DNA from: Acidobacteriota bacterium
Lineage (GTDB): Bacteria; Acidobacteriota; Terriglobia; Acidiferrales; UBA7541
Assembly: GCA_021818865.1 (NCBI GenBank)
Contig: JAKASX010000009.1
Coordinates: 1-59,389 of the forward strand
Length of the DNA stretch: 59,389 nucleotides
Reading direction: 5' to 3'
Below, in pieces: positions 27,606 to 36,615 of this stretch; position 1 is the stretch's first letter; every line of letters starts with the position of its first letter. The notes under the pieces were generated by a model. The model was not told the origin of the DNA, did not search any database, and saw nothing but the letters and a program-made list of their open reading frames with translations. A program made the position numbers and the translations under genes.

Positions 27606-29186
27606 TTACGCGTAGAGGAGTTGCGAATCGGCGCAGCGCTCCGCCATGGAATCGAGCAACGAGGGAGGACCCTGCACAACGAACCGGCGATGGTAGAAGA
27701 GCAGCGCGCGCAACGCCGCTAGCTCTTCGCCGCCGCCGGCGCGGCCGGGACCGCCATGCAGGCAGCTCGGCACCACGTTGCCGTGGCCGGTGTGCTGTGC
27801 GCCGACCGAAGGATCCACGGCCACGATGCGGCCATGCAGGCCGGAAATTCCCAGCGTGAGCGCGCGGAGGAAATCGGCATCGGCGGAAAAAACTGACGCG
27901 ACGAGCGACCCGAGGCCGCGTCGCGCGATCTCGACTGCATCGGCAACGCCGTCGTAAGCGATGAGTGTGGCGGCCGGGCCGAAGACTTCCACGTCGTGCA
28001 CCGCGCTCGCCGCCGCGGCATTTTCGCACGCAAGCAGCGTCGGTGGAACGAAGCAGGATTTCCCGGGATCGGCGTCGAGCCGCGCAAAATCGGGATTCCC
28101 GCCGAATATCACCGCGCATTCCTTTCGCAATTCGGCGATTCCTGCGAAACAGGAAGCCTGCTGGGATTTGGTCACCACCGGCCCCATCTTCACTTCCTGG
28201 TTGCGCGGATTGCCCACCTTGATTTCGGCGAGTTTCGCCGCGATGGCATCGGCCGCGGCGCGAAATTGCACGCGAGGAACCAGCACGCGCCGAATCGCGG
28301 TGCATTTCTGTCCGGCTTTCAGCGTCATTTCTCGAACTACTTCCTTCACCAGCAAATCGAAGACCGGCGTGCCGGGCGCGGCGTCCGGGCCGAGAATGGT
28401 GGAATTGATGCTGTCGGCTTCGGCGTTCACGCGGACCGAGCGGCGAAGCACGTTCTGGTGGCCGCGAATGCGCGCGGCATTTTGCGCCGAGCCGGTGAAG
28501 GAAATCACGTCCTCTTCGCCGGCGGCGTCAAGCAGCTCGCGCGCCGATCCGCACAAGATCGAAATCGCACCCGGTGGCAGAATGCCCGCGGCGACAACGT
28601 CGGAAACCATTTTCTGCGTGAGCCACGCCGTCGAAGTGGCCGGTTTCACTACCACGGGCACGCCGGAAAGCAGTGCGGGTGCGGCCTTTTCGCACCAGCC
28701 CCACGCCGGAAAATTGAAGGCGTTGATGAAAATCGCCGCTCCGGCGACCGGCTGAAGGAAATGATCGGCCTGAAAAGCGCCGGTTTTCGAAAGCGGAGCG
28801 CGCGCGCCTTCACGCAGCATGCGGGCGTCGCCCAGGGCGCGCCCGGCCTTGGCAAAATATTTCATCGTGTAGACGGCGCCATCCACGTCAAAGGAAGCGT
28901 CGGGATCCGTGGCGCCGGAATTCAGCAGCGAAATGCGGAAATACTCGGCGCGATTCGCCGCGAGCGTATCCGCGATTTTCCCGAGCAGTTCCGCTCGCTG
29001 CGCGTAGCTCAACTCGCTGAGCGCGACGTGGCCTCTCGATCGCGCAAATGCCAGCGCGGCGGGAATGTCCACGCCTTCGGTCGACGCGCGCGCCAGTTCC
29101 TCGCCCGTGACCGGATCGACGAGCGGATCGCCCGGGCCGCAGCCTTCGACCCATTCGCCGCAAACGTAATTCGCCAGTTTCGTCAT
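27606..29186 (-). CDS. boxD: 3,4-dehydroadipyl-CoA semialdehyde dehydrogenase (box pathway)
   Basis: A 526-residue aldehyde dehydrogenase with the PaaZ/BoxD wording (YVCGEWVEGCGPGDPLVDPVTGE at the start, INAFNFPAWGWCEKAAPALL in the Rossmann part). The catalytic residues are Cys295 in LKAGQKCTAIRR and Glu256 in VNAEADSIN. There is no C-terminal MaoC hydratase domain, so it is BoxD-like and not a PaaZ fusion. In the box pathway it oxidises the semialdehyde formed after ring cleavage to 3,4-dehydroadipyl-CoA with NADP. It is divergent from boxR-C-B across a ~250-base control region. The ribosome site GGGGGAG precedes the ATG. Confidence 0.92.
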   Translation of the reverse strand: MTKLANYVCGEWVEGCGPGDPLVDPVTGEELARASTEGVDIPAALAFARSRGHVALSELSYAQRAELLGKIADTLAANRAEYFRISLLNSGATDPDASFDVDGAVYTMKYFAKAGRALGDARMLREGARAPLSKTGAFQADHFLQPVAGAAIFINAFNFPAWGWCEKAAPALLSGVPVVVKPATSTAWLTQKMVSDVVAAGILPPGAISILCGSARELLDAAGEEDVISFTGSAQNAARIRGHQNVLRRSVRVNAEADSINSTILGPDAAPGTPVFDLLVKEVVREMTLKAGQKCTAIRRVLVPRVQFRAAADAIAAKLAEIKVGNPRNQEVKMGPVVTKSQQASCFAGIAELRKECAVIFGGNPDFARLDADPGKSCFVPPTLLACENAAAASAVHDVEVFGPAATLIAYDGVADAVEIARRGLGSLVASVFSADADFLRALTLGISGLHGRIVAVDPSVGAQHTGHGNVVPSCLHGGPGRAGGGEELAALRALLFYHRRFVVQGPPSLLDSMAERCADSQLLYA

Positions 29187-29418
29187 TGTTTATATCTCCC
29201 CCGCGCCAAACTCGATAGGTTGCGGCAGCAAATCCCGCACGCCGGCAGCGGAAAGCATAGCGCATTCGGCACAATAGTTCATCAAGGGATGGTAACGAGC
29301 CGATCCCGGTTTCGGTAAGACGTTAGTTGCAACTTTAAGCCCTATAAAGAGTTATCAGCGTAGCAGGAAGAAATACCAGCCAATGTTCGAAAAACGAATC
29401 AAGCGGCTGCAGAATACG

Positions 29419-29448
29419 TTGACCTCTATGGGGTGACATGTATTATAT
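29419..29448 (+). promoter_or_regulatory. Probable boxR-boxCB promoter overlapping the nominal boxR start
   Basis: TTGACC at 29419-29424 is followed 16-18 bases later by TATTATAT at 29441-29448. Transcription would start near 29453-29456, downstream of the ATG at 29438 and at or next to the in-frame GTG at 29456. TGCA cores, like those bound by the BzdR/BoxR family, occur at 29328, 29408 and 29449. Confidence 0.5.
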
Positions 29449-30358
29449 TGCATGCGTGGGGGAATTCGTTCAAAACAAACCGCTGCTCGAGGCCGACGGT
29501 GCGCCTACGGATGCCGAATTTCTGTCGTTCCTGGGCCGGCGGGTGCGCCAACTCCGGAATCGGCGCGGAATGACGCGGAAAATGGTGGCGCAGGAAGCCG
29601 ACGTCAGCGAGCGGCACCTGGCGCAGCTCGAAGCGGGCGACGGCAATATTTCCATCCTTCTATTAAGGCGAATCGTGCAGGCGCTCGACGTTTCGCTCGA
29701 AACCCTGTTCGTTCCCGAACCGGAAGTGAGTGAGGAGCGGCTGCGAATCGAGCGGTTTCTCGACAGGATTCCGGCGCACCGGCTGAATGAGGTAATCGAA
29801 CATCTCTCGCGTGAACTGGGCGACGCGCACGACGCGAGGCGGAAACGCATTGCTCTCGTCGGGCTGCGCGGCGCAGGAAAAACGGCGCTTGGAGAGCGGC
29901 TGGCGCGCGAGCGCGGCGTTGCGTTCGTCGAACTCGATCGGGAAATCGAAAAAGACGCAGGCATGCCGCTCGACGAAATTTTTTCGCTCTACGGGCAATC
30001 GGGCTACCGGCGGATCGAAAGCCGCGCTCTCGACCGCGTGCTCGCCGAGTACGGAAACGCGGTGATTGCGGCGGGCGGCGGCGTGGTTTCCGAAGAGGAA
30101 ACTTACGCGCGGCTACGGGCGAATTGCTACACCGTGTGGATCAAGGCGCGGCCCGAGGAATACATGGCGCGCGTGGTGGCGCAGGGCGACCGGCGCGCCA
30201 TCGCCGCGGGCGGCGAAGCGCGCGAGGATTTGCGCCGAATTCTGGAAGCGCGGGAGCCGCTTTATCGCAAGGCGGATCTGCAGTTCGACAATTCCGGCGA
30301 TTCGATCGATGCGAATTTTAGCCGGCTCGCCGCAGCTTTGCGGGCCGAACTCGGCTAA
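29438..30358 (+). CDS. boxR: BoxR: benzoyl-CoA-responsive repressor (HTH + shikimate-kinase-like domain)
   Basis: A 306-residue protein of two parts. Residues ~30-95 are an XRE-type helix-turn-helix (LGRRVRQLRNRRGMTRKMVAQEADVSERH). Residues ~135-306 are a shikimate-kinase-like P-loop domain with Walker A GLRGAGKTALGERLA. This exact fusion is known as BzdR/BoxR, where the kinase-like half binds benzoyl-CoA and releases DNA. It is the first gene of boxR-boxC-boxB. The nominal ATG lies inside the likely promoter; the GTG at 29456 is the better start if the transcript is leaderless. boxC follows 10 bases after its stop. It should control both this operon and the divergent boxD. Confidence 0.92.
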   Translation: MYYIACVGEFVQNKPLLEADGAPTDAEFLSFLGRRVRQLRNRRGMTRKMVAQEADVSERHLAQLEAGDGNISILLLRRIVQALDVSLETLFVPEPEVSEERLRIERFLDRIPAHRLNEVIEHLSRELGDAHDARRKRIALVGLRGAGKTALGERLARERGVAFVELDREIEKDAGMPLDEIFSLYGQSGYRRIESRALDRVLAEYGNAVIAAGGGVVSEEETYARLRANCYTVWIKARPEEYMARVVAQGDRRAIAAGGEAREDLRRILEAREPLYRKADLQFDNSGDSIDANFSRLAAALRAELG

Positions 30359-30368
30359 GGAGGCAGGC

Positions 30369-32045
30369 GTGGACGCGGCGGCAACGCAAGACAAGGCGCC
30401 AAAATTCGAAGTGGATTACCAGACCGATCCCGCGCGCTACCGGCATTGGCGGCTGGAATTCGACGGCCCCGTGGCGACGCTTGTGATGGACGTGAACGAG
30501 GAAGCACCGCTGCGGCCGGGCTACAAACTGAAGCTGAATTCCTACGATCTAGGGGTTGATATCGAACTGGCTGACGCGCTCGACCGGATCCGCTTCGAGC
30601 ATCCGGAAACGCGAGCGGTGGTTCTGACGAGCGCGAAAAGCCGCGTCTTCTGCTCCGGCGCGAATATTTACATGCTGGGCAGTTCGTCGCATGCCTGGAA
30701 AGTGAATTTCTGCAAATTCACCAACGAAACCCGAAACGGCATCGAAGATTCGAGCCGGCATTCGGGCCTGAAATTTCTGGCCGCGCTCAATGGAACGACG
30801 GCTGGCGGAGGGTACGAACTGGCGCTCGCGTGCGACGAAATCGTTTTGGTGGACGACCGCAATTCCGCGGTGAGTTTGCCGGAATTGCCGCTGCTCGGCG
30901 TTTTGCCGGGCACCGGTGGTCTCACGCGCGTCACCGACAAGCGCAACGTGCGGCGCGATATCGCCGACCTCTTCTGCACCACACCCGACGGCGTAAAGGG
31001 ACAGCGGGCGAAGGATTGGGGACTGGTGGACGCGGTGGTGAAAACGCAGCAGTTCCCCGATTATGTAAAATCCCGCGCACATGAGCTGGCCGCGCAAAGC
31101 GATCGTCCGGCCCAGGCGCGCGGTGTTGCGCTCACACCGCTCGAGCGCGTGGTGGACGCCGCGGGGCGCCACTACAAATTCGTGGACGTGCAGACGGATT
31201 CCGCGGCGCGCACGGCAACGTTTACGATTCGCGGGCCGGAAGGCGTCGCGCCAAAAACGATTGAAGAAGTTCTGGCCGCCGGCGCGCACTGGTGGCCTTT
31301 GCAGATGGCGCGCGAACTCGACGACGCGATTTTGAGTTTGCGCACGAACGGTCTGGAATTGGGATTGTGGATTTTCAAAACCACGGGCAGCGCGGACGCC
31401 GTGCTCGCCATGGACCAGTTTCTCGTCGAGCACGCGGATCATTGGTTCGTGCGCGAAACGATCGGCAAGCTGCGGCGAACGCTGGCGCGGCTGGACGTGA
31501 CGTCGCGCTCGATGTTCGCCGTGATCAAGCCGGGATCGTGTTTCGTCGGAACACTTTTCGAGTTGGCACTGGCGTCCGACCGCAGCTACATGCTGGATGC
31601 GACCGAAGGCCAAGCCGCGAGCGTTGCGCTTTCGGCCATGAATTTCGGCCCGTTGCCGATGGTGAACCAACTGCCGCGTATCGCCGCGCGATTTTATAGC
31701 GACGAATCGGCGATCGAGGCGCTTCGCCATCGCGAGGGGGAAGCCATCGCGCCGCGGGAAGCGGCCGCAGCCGGCATCGTGACCGCAGCGCCCGACGAAC
31801 TCGATTGGGAAGACGAATTGCGCCTGGCGATCGAATCGCGCGCCTCGCTTTCGCCCGACGCGCTCACCGGGCTCGAAGCGAATCTGCGATTCGGATTGCC
31901 GGAAACGATGGAAACGCGAATTTTCGGCCGGCTTTCGGCGTGGCAAAACTGGATTTTCAACCGGCCGAACGCGATCGGCGAGCACGGCGCGCTGAAGGTC
32001 TATGGAACGGGCGCGCCGGTGAAATTCGGCTGGGACCGCGTCTGA
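30369..32045 (+). CDS. boxC: Benzoyl-CoA-dihydrodiol lyase / 2,3-epoxybenzoyl-CoA dihydrolase
   Basis: A 558-residue protein from GTG 30369, which has AAGGAGG nine bases upstream; the open frame extends back into boxR but that part is antisense-quality. The N-terminal half is a crotonase-fold domain with CSGANIYMLGSSSHAWKVNFCKFTNETRNG and ALNGTTAGGGYELALACDE, as in Azoarcus BoxC. The C-terminal half is a second, diverged crotonase-like domain. BoxC hydrolytically opens 2,3-epoxybenzoyl-CoA, releasing formate and yielding 3,4-dehydroadipyl-CoA semialdehyde. Length and wording agree with the family. Cytosolic; between boxR and boxB, 36 bases before the latter. Confidence 0.94.
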   Translation: MDAAATQDKAPKFEVDYQTDPARYRHWRLEFDGPVATLVMDVNEEAPLRPGYKLKLNSYDLGVDIELADALDRIRFEHPETRAVVLTSAKSRVFCSGANIYMLGSSSHAWKVNFCKFTNETRNGIEDSSRHSGLKFLAALNGTTAGGGYELALACDEIVLVDDRNSAVSLPELPLLGVLPGTGGLTRVTDKRNVRRDIADLFCTTPDGVKGQRAKDWGLVDAVVKTQQFPDYVKSRAHELAAQSDRPAQARGVALTPLERVVDAAGRHYKFVDVQTDSAARTATFTIRGPEGVAPKTIEEVLAAGAHWWPLQMARELDDAILSLRTNGLELGLWIFKTTGSADAVLAMDQFLVEHADHWFVRETIGKLRRTLARLDVTSRSMFAVIKPGSCFVGTLFELALASDRSYMLDATEGQAASVALSAMNFGPLPMVNQLPRIAARFYSDESAIEALRHREGEAIAPREAAAAGIVTAAPDELDWEDELRLAIESRASLSPDALTGLEANLRFGLPETMETRIFGRLSAWQNWIFNRPNAIGEHGALKVYGTGAPVKFGWDRV

Positions 32046-32081
32046 CGCGCGCGAATAGTTTCGATTGCGAAGGAGACGGCG

Positions 32082-33506
32082 ATGATTGATTATCTCGACA
32101 AAATCCCCAACAACGTGGATTTGGGGCGCGATCGCGTGTTGCAGCGCGCGCTCGAGCACTGGCAACCGGCCTACCTGAATTGGTGGTTCGACATGGGCCC
32201 GACCGAAAGCCACACGTACGACGTCTACCTTCGCACCGCGACCAGCGTGGAACCAGACGGCTGGGCGCAATTCGGCTACGTGAGGATGCCGGAGTATCGC
32301 TGGGGAATTTTTCTACAGCCGCGCGATTCCGATCGGCAGGTGAATTTCGGCGTGAGCAAAGGGCAGCCGGCGTGGCAGGACGTTCCCGGCGAATTCCGGT
32401 CGCCGTTGCGGCGAATCATCGTGACGCAGGGCGATACCGAACCGGCTTCGGTGGAGCAGCAGCGCACGCTGGGGCTCTCCTGCCCATCGCTCTACGATTT
32501 GCGGAATCTGTTTCAGGTGAACGTCGAGGAGGGCCGGCACCTGTGGGCGATGGTCTATCTGCTCCACCGCTATTTCGGCCGCGACGGCCGCGAAGAAGCG
32601 GAATCGCTGCTCGAACGCCGCTCAGGCGACGCGGATAATCCGCGCATCCTGGGCGCGTTCAACGAACCGACGCCGGACTGGCTGGCGTTTTTCATGTTCA
32701 CGTTTTTCACCGATCGCGACGGCAAATTCCAGTTGAGTGCGCTCGCCGAATCCGGCTTCGATCCGCTGGCGCGCACTTGCCGCTTCATGCTCACCGAGGA
32801 AGCGCACCACATGTTCGTGGGCGAAACCGGCGTCAGCCGGATCATCCGCCGCACGTGCGACGTAATGAAGGAAAACAACGTGGAAGATCCGGCCGACGTT
32901 CGCGCGCTCGGCGCGATCGATCTCCAGACCATCCAGAAATATCTGAATTTCCACTACAGCGTCACACTCGATCTTTTCGGCGGCGACGCTTCCTCGAACG
33001 CGGCCAGCTATTACACCTCTGGCCTCAAAGGCCGCTATGAAGAAACGAAAGTCGGGGACGATCACCTGCTTCAGGACGGCGATTACCCGATTCTCGAAGT
33101 GGGTGGCGACAAAATACTGGAACGCCGCGTGCCCGCGCTGACGGCGTTGAACGAGCGCCTGCGCGACGACTACATCCACGAAATCGAAGCGGGCGTCGAC
33201 CGCTGGAATCGCAATATGGAACGCGCCGGGCTGGCCTTCCGGCTCACGCTCCCCCACAAGGGCTTTCATCGCGCCATCGGGAATTTCGCCGGCCATTTCA
33301 TCAGCCCCGCCGGCGAAGTGCTCAGCGAAGAAGCGTGGCGAAACCGCAGGGACGAATGGCTGCCGAGCGGGCGCGATTACGCGTTCGTACAGTCGCTGAT
33401 GAGCGGGCGCGTGGTGGAACTTGGAAAATTCGCCAACTGGATCTCGCCGCCAGTGCGAGGGATTAATCAGCAACCGATTGATTTCGAATACGTGCGGTTC
33501 AATTGA
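32082..33506 (+). CDS. boxB: Benzoyl-CoA 2,3-epoxidase, di-iron subunit
   Basis: A 474-residue class I di-iron oxygenase, matching the usual BoxB length. Candidate iron ligands sit at E120, E150, H153 (VEEGRH), D211 and E240/H243 (TEEAHHMF), which is the ligand pattern of crystallised Azoarcus BoxB as I recall it. It inserts oxygen into benzoyl-CoA to form the 2,3-epoxide, using electrons from BoxA. GAAGGAGACGGCG precedes the ATG. boxA, the NADPH-dependent reductase, is not present anywhere in the window. The hcr genes follow after 29 bases on the same strand and are probably co-transcribed. Confidence 0.95.
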   Translation: MIDYLDKIPNNVDLGRDRVLQRALEHWQPAYLNWWFDMGPTESHTYDVYLRTATSVEPDGWAQFGYVRMPEYRWGIFLQPRDSDRQVNFGVSKGQPAWQDVPGEFRSPLRRIIVTQGDTEPASVEQQRTLGLSCPSLYDLRNLFQVNVEEGRHLWAMVYLLHRYFGRDGREEAESLLERRSGDADNPRILGAFNEPTPDWLAFFMFTFFTDRDGKFQLSALAESGFDPLARTCRFMLTEEAHHMFVGETGVSRIIRRTCDVMKENNVEDPADVRALGAIDLQTIQKYLNFHYSVTLDLFGGDASSNAASYYTSGLKGRYEETKVGDDHLLQDGDYPILEVGGDKILERRVPALTALNERLRDDYIHEIEAGVDRWNRNMERAGLAFRLTLPHKGFHRAIGNFAGHFISPAGEVLSEEAWRNRRDEWLPSGRDYAFVQSLMSGRVVELGKFANWISPPVRGINQQPIDFEYVRFN

Positions 33507-33535
33507 CGCCGAAGCGCCGGGCGAACCCGCCGAAC

Positions 33536-34024
33536 ATGAAAAAACTGCTGATCACGCTCAACGTCAACGGCCGCGACGTCGAATTCGCCTGCGCGCCGAA
33601 TCAGACGCTGCTCGACGCGCTCCGGCTCGATCTGCGTCTCACCGGATCGAAGCGCGGCTGCGACGATTCCTCCTGCGGCGCGTGCACGGTGGAAATTGAT
33701 GGCGAGCCGATGCTCGCGTGCACGCTGCTCGCCGCCGCGTGCGAAGGCCAGCGCATCCTGACCGTCGAAGGCATCGCCGAGCACGGCGCGCTCGCCGCAA
33801 TTCAGAAAGCCTACGGCGAATGGGGCGGCGCGCAATGCGGATTTTGCACTCCCGGATTCATGATCGCCGTTCATTCCTTACTCGAACAAAATCCCGATCC
33901 CAGTGAAGAAGAGATTCGCGCGGCGCTCAGCGGAAATTTGTGCCGGTGCACCGGCTACAACCAGATGTACCAGGCGGTGAAAGCCGCGATCGAGGCCGAA
34001 AAAGCCGGCCGGAGGGCCTTGTGA
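33536..34024 (+). CDS. hcrC: 4-Hydroxybenzoyl-CoA reductase, gamma (2Fe-2S) subunit
   Basis: A 162-residue subunit of the xanthine-oxidase family with two [2Fe-2S] clusters. The plant-type cluster is held by C42, C47, C50 (GCDDSSCGAC) and C62. The helical-domain cluster is held by C101, C104 (QCGFC) and C136, C138 (LCRC). The start is ATG 33536; a TTG 33 bases earlier overlaps boxB and is less likely. It passes electrons between the molybdenum site and the beta subunit in the dehydroxylation of 4-hydroxybenzoyl-CoA to benzoyl-CoA. Its stop overlaps the hcrA start (GTGA), a sign of translational coupling. Confidence 0.9.
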   Translation: MKKLLITLNVNGRDVEFACAPNQTLLDALRLDLRLTGSKRGCDDSSCGACTVEIDGEPMLACTLLAAACEGQRILTVEGIAEHGALAAIQKAYGEWGGAQCGFCTPGFMIAVHSLLEQNPDPSEEEIRAALSGNLCRCTGYNQMYQAVKAAIEAEKAGRRAL

Positions 34025-36615
34025 ACGAATTTTCGGTGATCGGGAAGCCCGTAGCGCTGGTGGATTCGGCGGGAAAAACCACTGGCCAGGGAAAATACAC
34101 GGACGATCTCTCGATGCCGGGAATGCTCATCGGCAAGATCCTCCATTCGCCCTTGCCGCACGCGCGGATCGTGGGCATCGACGCATCGCGCGCGCTCGCG
34201 CTCGATGGGGTGGTCGCGGTGGCCGTCGGCGCGGACGCGCCGAACAAATACGGGATTTTGCCAGTGGGCCACGACGAAACGGCGCTGGCAGTGGACAAGG
34301 TGCGGTACGTGGGCGACAACGTGGCCTGCGTCGTGGCGGAGTCGGAAGCAATCGCCGAAAAAGCGCTGGAACTCGTTGACGTTCGGTACGAGCCGCTGCC
34401 CGCGTGGTTCGATCCGGAAGATTCCATGCGCGCGGAAACCGACCTGCTCCACGAGCAGCGGCCGCACAACATCGAAAAGGAATATCACCACGCTTTCGGC
34501 GATCCCGCGGCTGGATTCGCACAGGCCGATACGGTGATCGAGGGCCGCTACATCGCGAACGAAGTGACGCACGCGGCGATGGAGCCACATTCGACGCTCG
34601 CCGCGTTCGAAATCGATCCGCAAACGGGCCGGCCCGGCCGATTGACCGTCTGGTCGTCCACGCAAGTTCCCTATTATTTACAGCACAAGCTGAGCATCGT
34701 GCTCGAAATGCCGATGTCGCAGATCCGCGTGATCAAGCCGCTCGTGGGCGGCGGATTCGGCGGCAAAAGCGAAGTGATTCCGCTCGAAATCATCGCGGCC
34801 GTCGCGGCGCGCGAGGCGCGGGCGCCCGTGAAAATCACTTACACGCGCGAGGAAGTGTTCTGGGCGCATCGCGGGCGGCCGCGCACCATCGTGGATTTGA
34901 AAACCGGCGTGACGCGCGATGGGAAAATCACCGCCGTCGCGGCGAAAGTGATTCAGGACGGCGGCGCGTATTGTTCGTACGGCGTGGTGACCATCCTTTA
35001 CGCCGGCGCGCTGCTCGGCGGAGCGCTCTACCAAATACCGAATTTTCAGTACGACGGTTATCGCGTCCTCACGAACAAACCCGCCTGCGGCGCGATGCGC
35101 GGCCACGGCACGGTCAACGTTCGATTCGCGTTCGAAGCGCAACTCGATGAAGCCGCCCAGCGAATCGGGATGGACCCGGTGGAAATCCGCCGGCGGAATC
35201 TGCTCGTGCCGCCATGCGTCACGGTGAATGGATTGCGCGTCGGAAGCTACGGCTTGCCGGAATGCATCGCTCGCGTGGCAGAACGCTCCGGCTGGAGCGA
35301 GCGCAAGGGCAAATTGCCGCGAGGACGCGGCCTGGGAATCGCGTGCAGCCATTACGTGAGTGGCGCGGCGAATTCGATCATCCGCAGCGACATGCCGCAT
35401 TCGACGGTGAACATCAAAATCGATCGCGACGGCGGCGTGGTGGTCTACACCGGCGCTTCGGATATCGGCCAGGGATCGGACACGATGGTGGCGCAGATCG
35501 CCGCGGAAACGCTCGGCTGTTCGCTCGGCCGGGTTCGCGTAGTCGCGGCGGACACCGATCTCACGCCGATCGACATCGGATCGTATTCCAGCCGCGTGAC
35601 GTTCATGAACGGCAATGCGACGCTGCGCGCAGCACAGGCGGTGAAACGCCAGATCGCCGAAGCCGCGGCCAAGCGTATGAATTCCACTCCCGAGGACGTA
35701 ATCATGCGCGGCGATCGCGTGTGGAACCATGGCGCATACGGAGACGAAGGTCCCGGCGCGGTCGAGGAAACAGCAACGATTGCGGCGAGTGGGCGCGTGG
35801 AAGGCCAGATTTTGCGTGGTTCGGTCCAGCAAAAGCGCGCCGAGGAGTGCCCGAAGGACAGAATGACGTTCGAGGAAGCCGTCGTGGCCGCGATTGATTT
35901 TCACGGCGCGCTCGGCGGCTCGGGTTCCTACGCCCCGCCCGTGGAAGCGCGTGGCGGGCATTACAAAGGATCGGGTGTTGGCCCATCGCCAGCCTATTCC
36001 TATTCCGCCCAGGTGGCCGAAGTGAGCGTGGACGAGGAAACCGGCGTCGTGACGGTGCACAAAATCTGGGCGGCGCACGATTGCGGCCGCGCGCTCAATC
36101 CCGTCGCCGTCGAAGGCCAAGTGATCGGATCGGTTTGGATGGGACTCGGGCAGGCGCTGGAAGAGGAATTGGTCTGGAAAGACGGATTGCTGATGAATCC
36201 CGGCCTGCTCGAATACCGCTCGCCTTCCGCGGCGGAATCACCGGAAATCGAATGCATCATCGTGGAAAGCGTGGACCCCGAAGGCCCGTTTGGCGCGAAA
36301 GAAGCGAGTGAGGGCTCGCTGGCCGCGGCGATTCCCGCGATCGCCAACGCGATTCACGACGCTGTGGGCATTCGCCTCCGCGAAGCTCCTTTTACGCCCG
36401 AGCGCGTGTTGGCCGCATTGCGCGCGCAGCGGCCGGAAGCGAAGAAAGTCCGGTTGGCGGGCAACGTGGATCCCGCGCGGCCCGCGACGTTTCGCGAACA
36501 TGGCGGCTCGCTCTGCCACGGCGGGCGCGGGCCGGCGCGGCACCCGCTCGATCCAGCCGTGCGGCGCAAAAGCGCGGCTGGCAGCGCATCGAAGCGCGAG
36601 GATGACGCCCGATGA
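34021..36615 (+). CDS. hcrA: 4-Hydroxybenzoyl-CoA reductase, alpha (molybdopterin) subunit
   Basis: An 864-residue molybdenum hydroxylase large subunit, GTG start at 34021 with a GGAGGG site. The N-terminal Ald_Xan_dh_C domain begins VIGKPVALVDSAGKTTGQGKYTDDL. Molybdopterin segments include VGGGFGGKSE, GACGAMRGHG-type wording (KPACGAMRGHG), GASDIGQGSDT and the active-site glutamate region GPFGAKEASEG. It reduces the phenolic hydroxyl off the ring. It is about 90 residues longer than characterised HcrA: an insertion near residues 590-630 and a Gly/Arg/Pro-rich C-terminal tail of ~60 residues. It overlaps hcrB by 4 bases. Aldehyde or xanthine dehydrogenase alternatives are made unlikely by the hcrB insert. 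Confidence 0.88.
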   Translation: MNEFSVIGKPVALVDSAGKTTGQGKYTDDLSMPGMLIGKILHSPLPHARIVGIDASRALALDGVVAVAVGADAPNKYGILPVGHDETALAVDKVRYVGDNVACVVAESEAIAEKALELVDVRYEPLPAWFDPEDSMRAETDLLHEQRPHNIEKEYHHAFGDPAAGFAQADTVIEGRYIANEVTHAAMEPHSTLAAFEIDPQTGRPGRLTVWSSTQVPYYLQHKLSIVLEMPMSQIRVIKPLVGGGFGGKSEVIPLEIIAAVAAREARAPVKITYTREEVFWAHRGRPRTIVDLKTGVTRDGKITAVAAKVIQDGGAYCSYGVVTILYAGALLGGALYQIPNFQYDGYRVLTNKPACGAMRGHGTVNVRFAFEAQLDEAAQRIGMDPVEIRRRNLLVPPCVTVNGLRVGSYGLPECIARVAERSGWSERKGKLPRGRGLGIACSHYVSGAANSIIRSDMPHSTVNIKIDRDGGVVVYTGASDIGQGSDTMVAQIAAETLGCSLGRVRVVAADTDLTPIDIGSYSSRVTFMNGNATLRAAQAVKRQIAEAAAKRMNSTPEDVIMRGDRVWNHGAYGDEGPGAVEETATIAASGRVEGQILRGSVQQKRAEECPKDRMTFEEAVVAAIDFHGALGGSGSYAPPVEARGGHYKGSGVGPSPAYSYSAQVAEVSVDEETGVVTVHKIWAAHDCGRALNPVAVEGQVIGSVWMGLGQALEEELVWKDGLLMNPGLLEYRSPSAAESPEIECIIVESVDPEGPFGAKEASEGSLAAAIPAIANAIHDAVGIRLREAPFTPERVLAALRAQRPEAKKVRLAGNVDPARPATFREHGGSLCHGGRGPARHPLDPAVRRKSAAGSASKREDDAR

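Noticed and set aside
30549-32270. 573-codon minus-strand frame opposite boxC
   Set aside because: A high-GC shadow: Arg/His/Ala-rich, no family signature, fully antisense to boxC, whose protein is clearly recognised.
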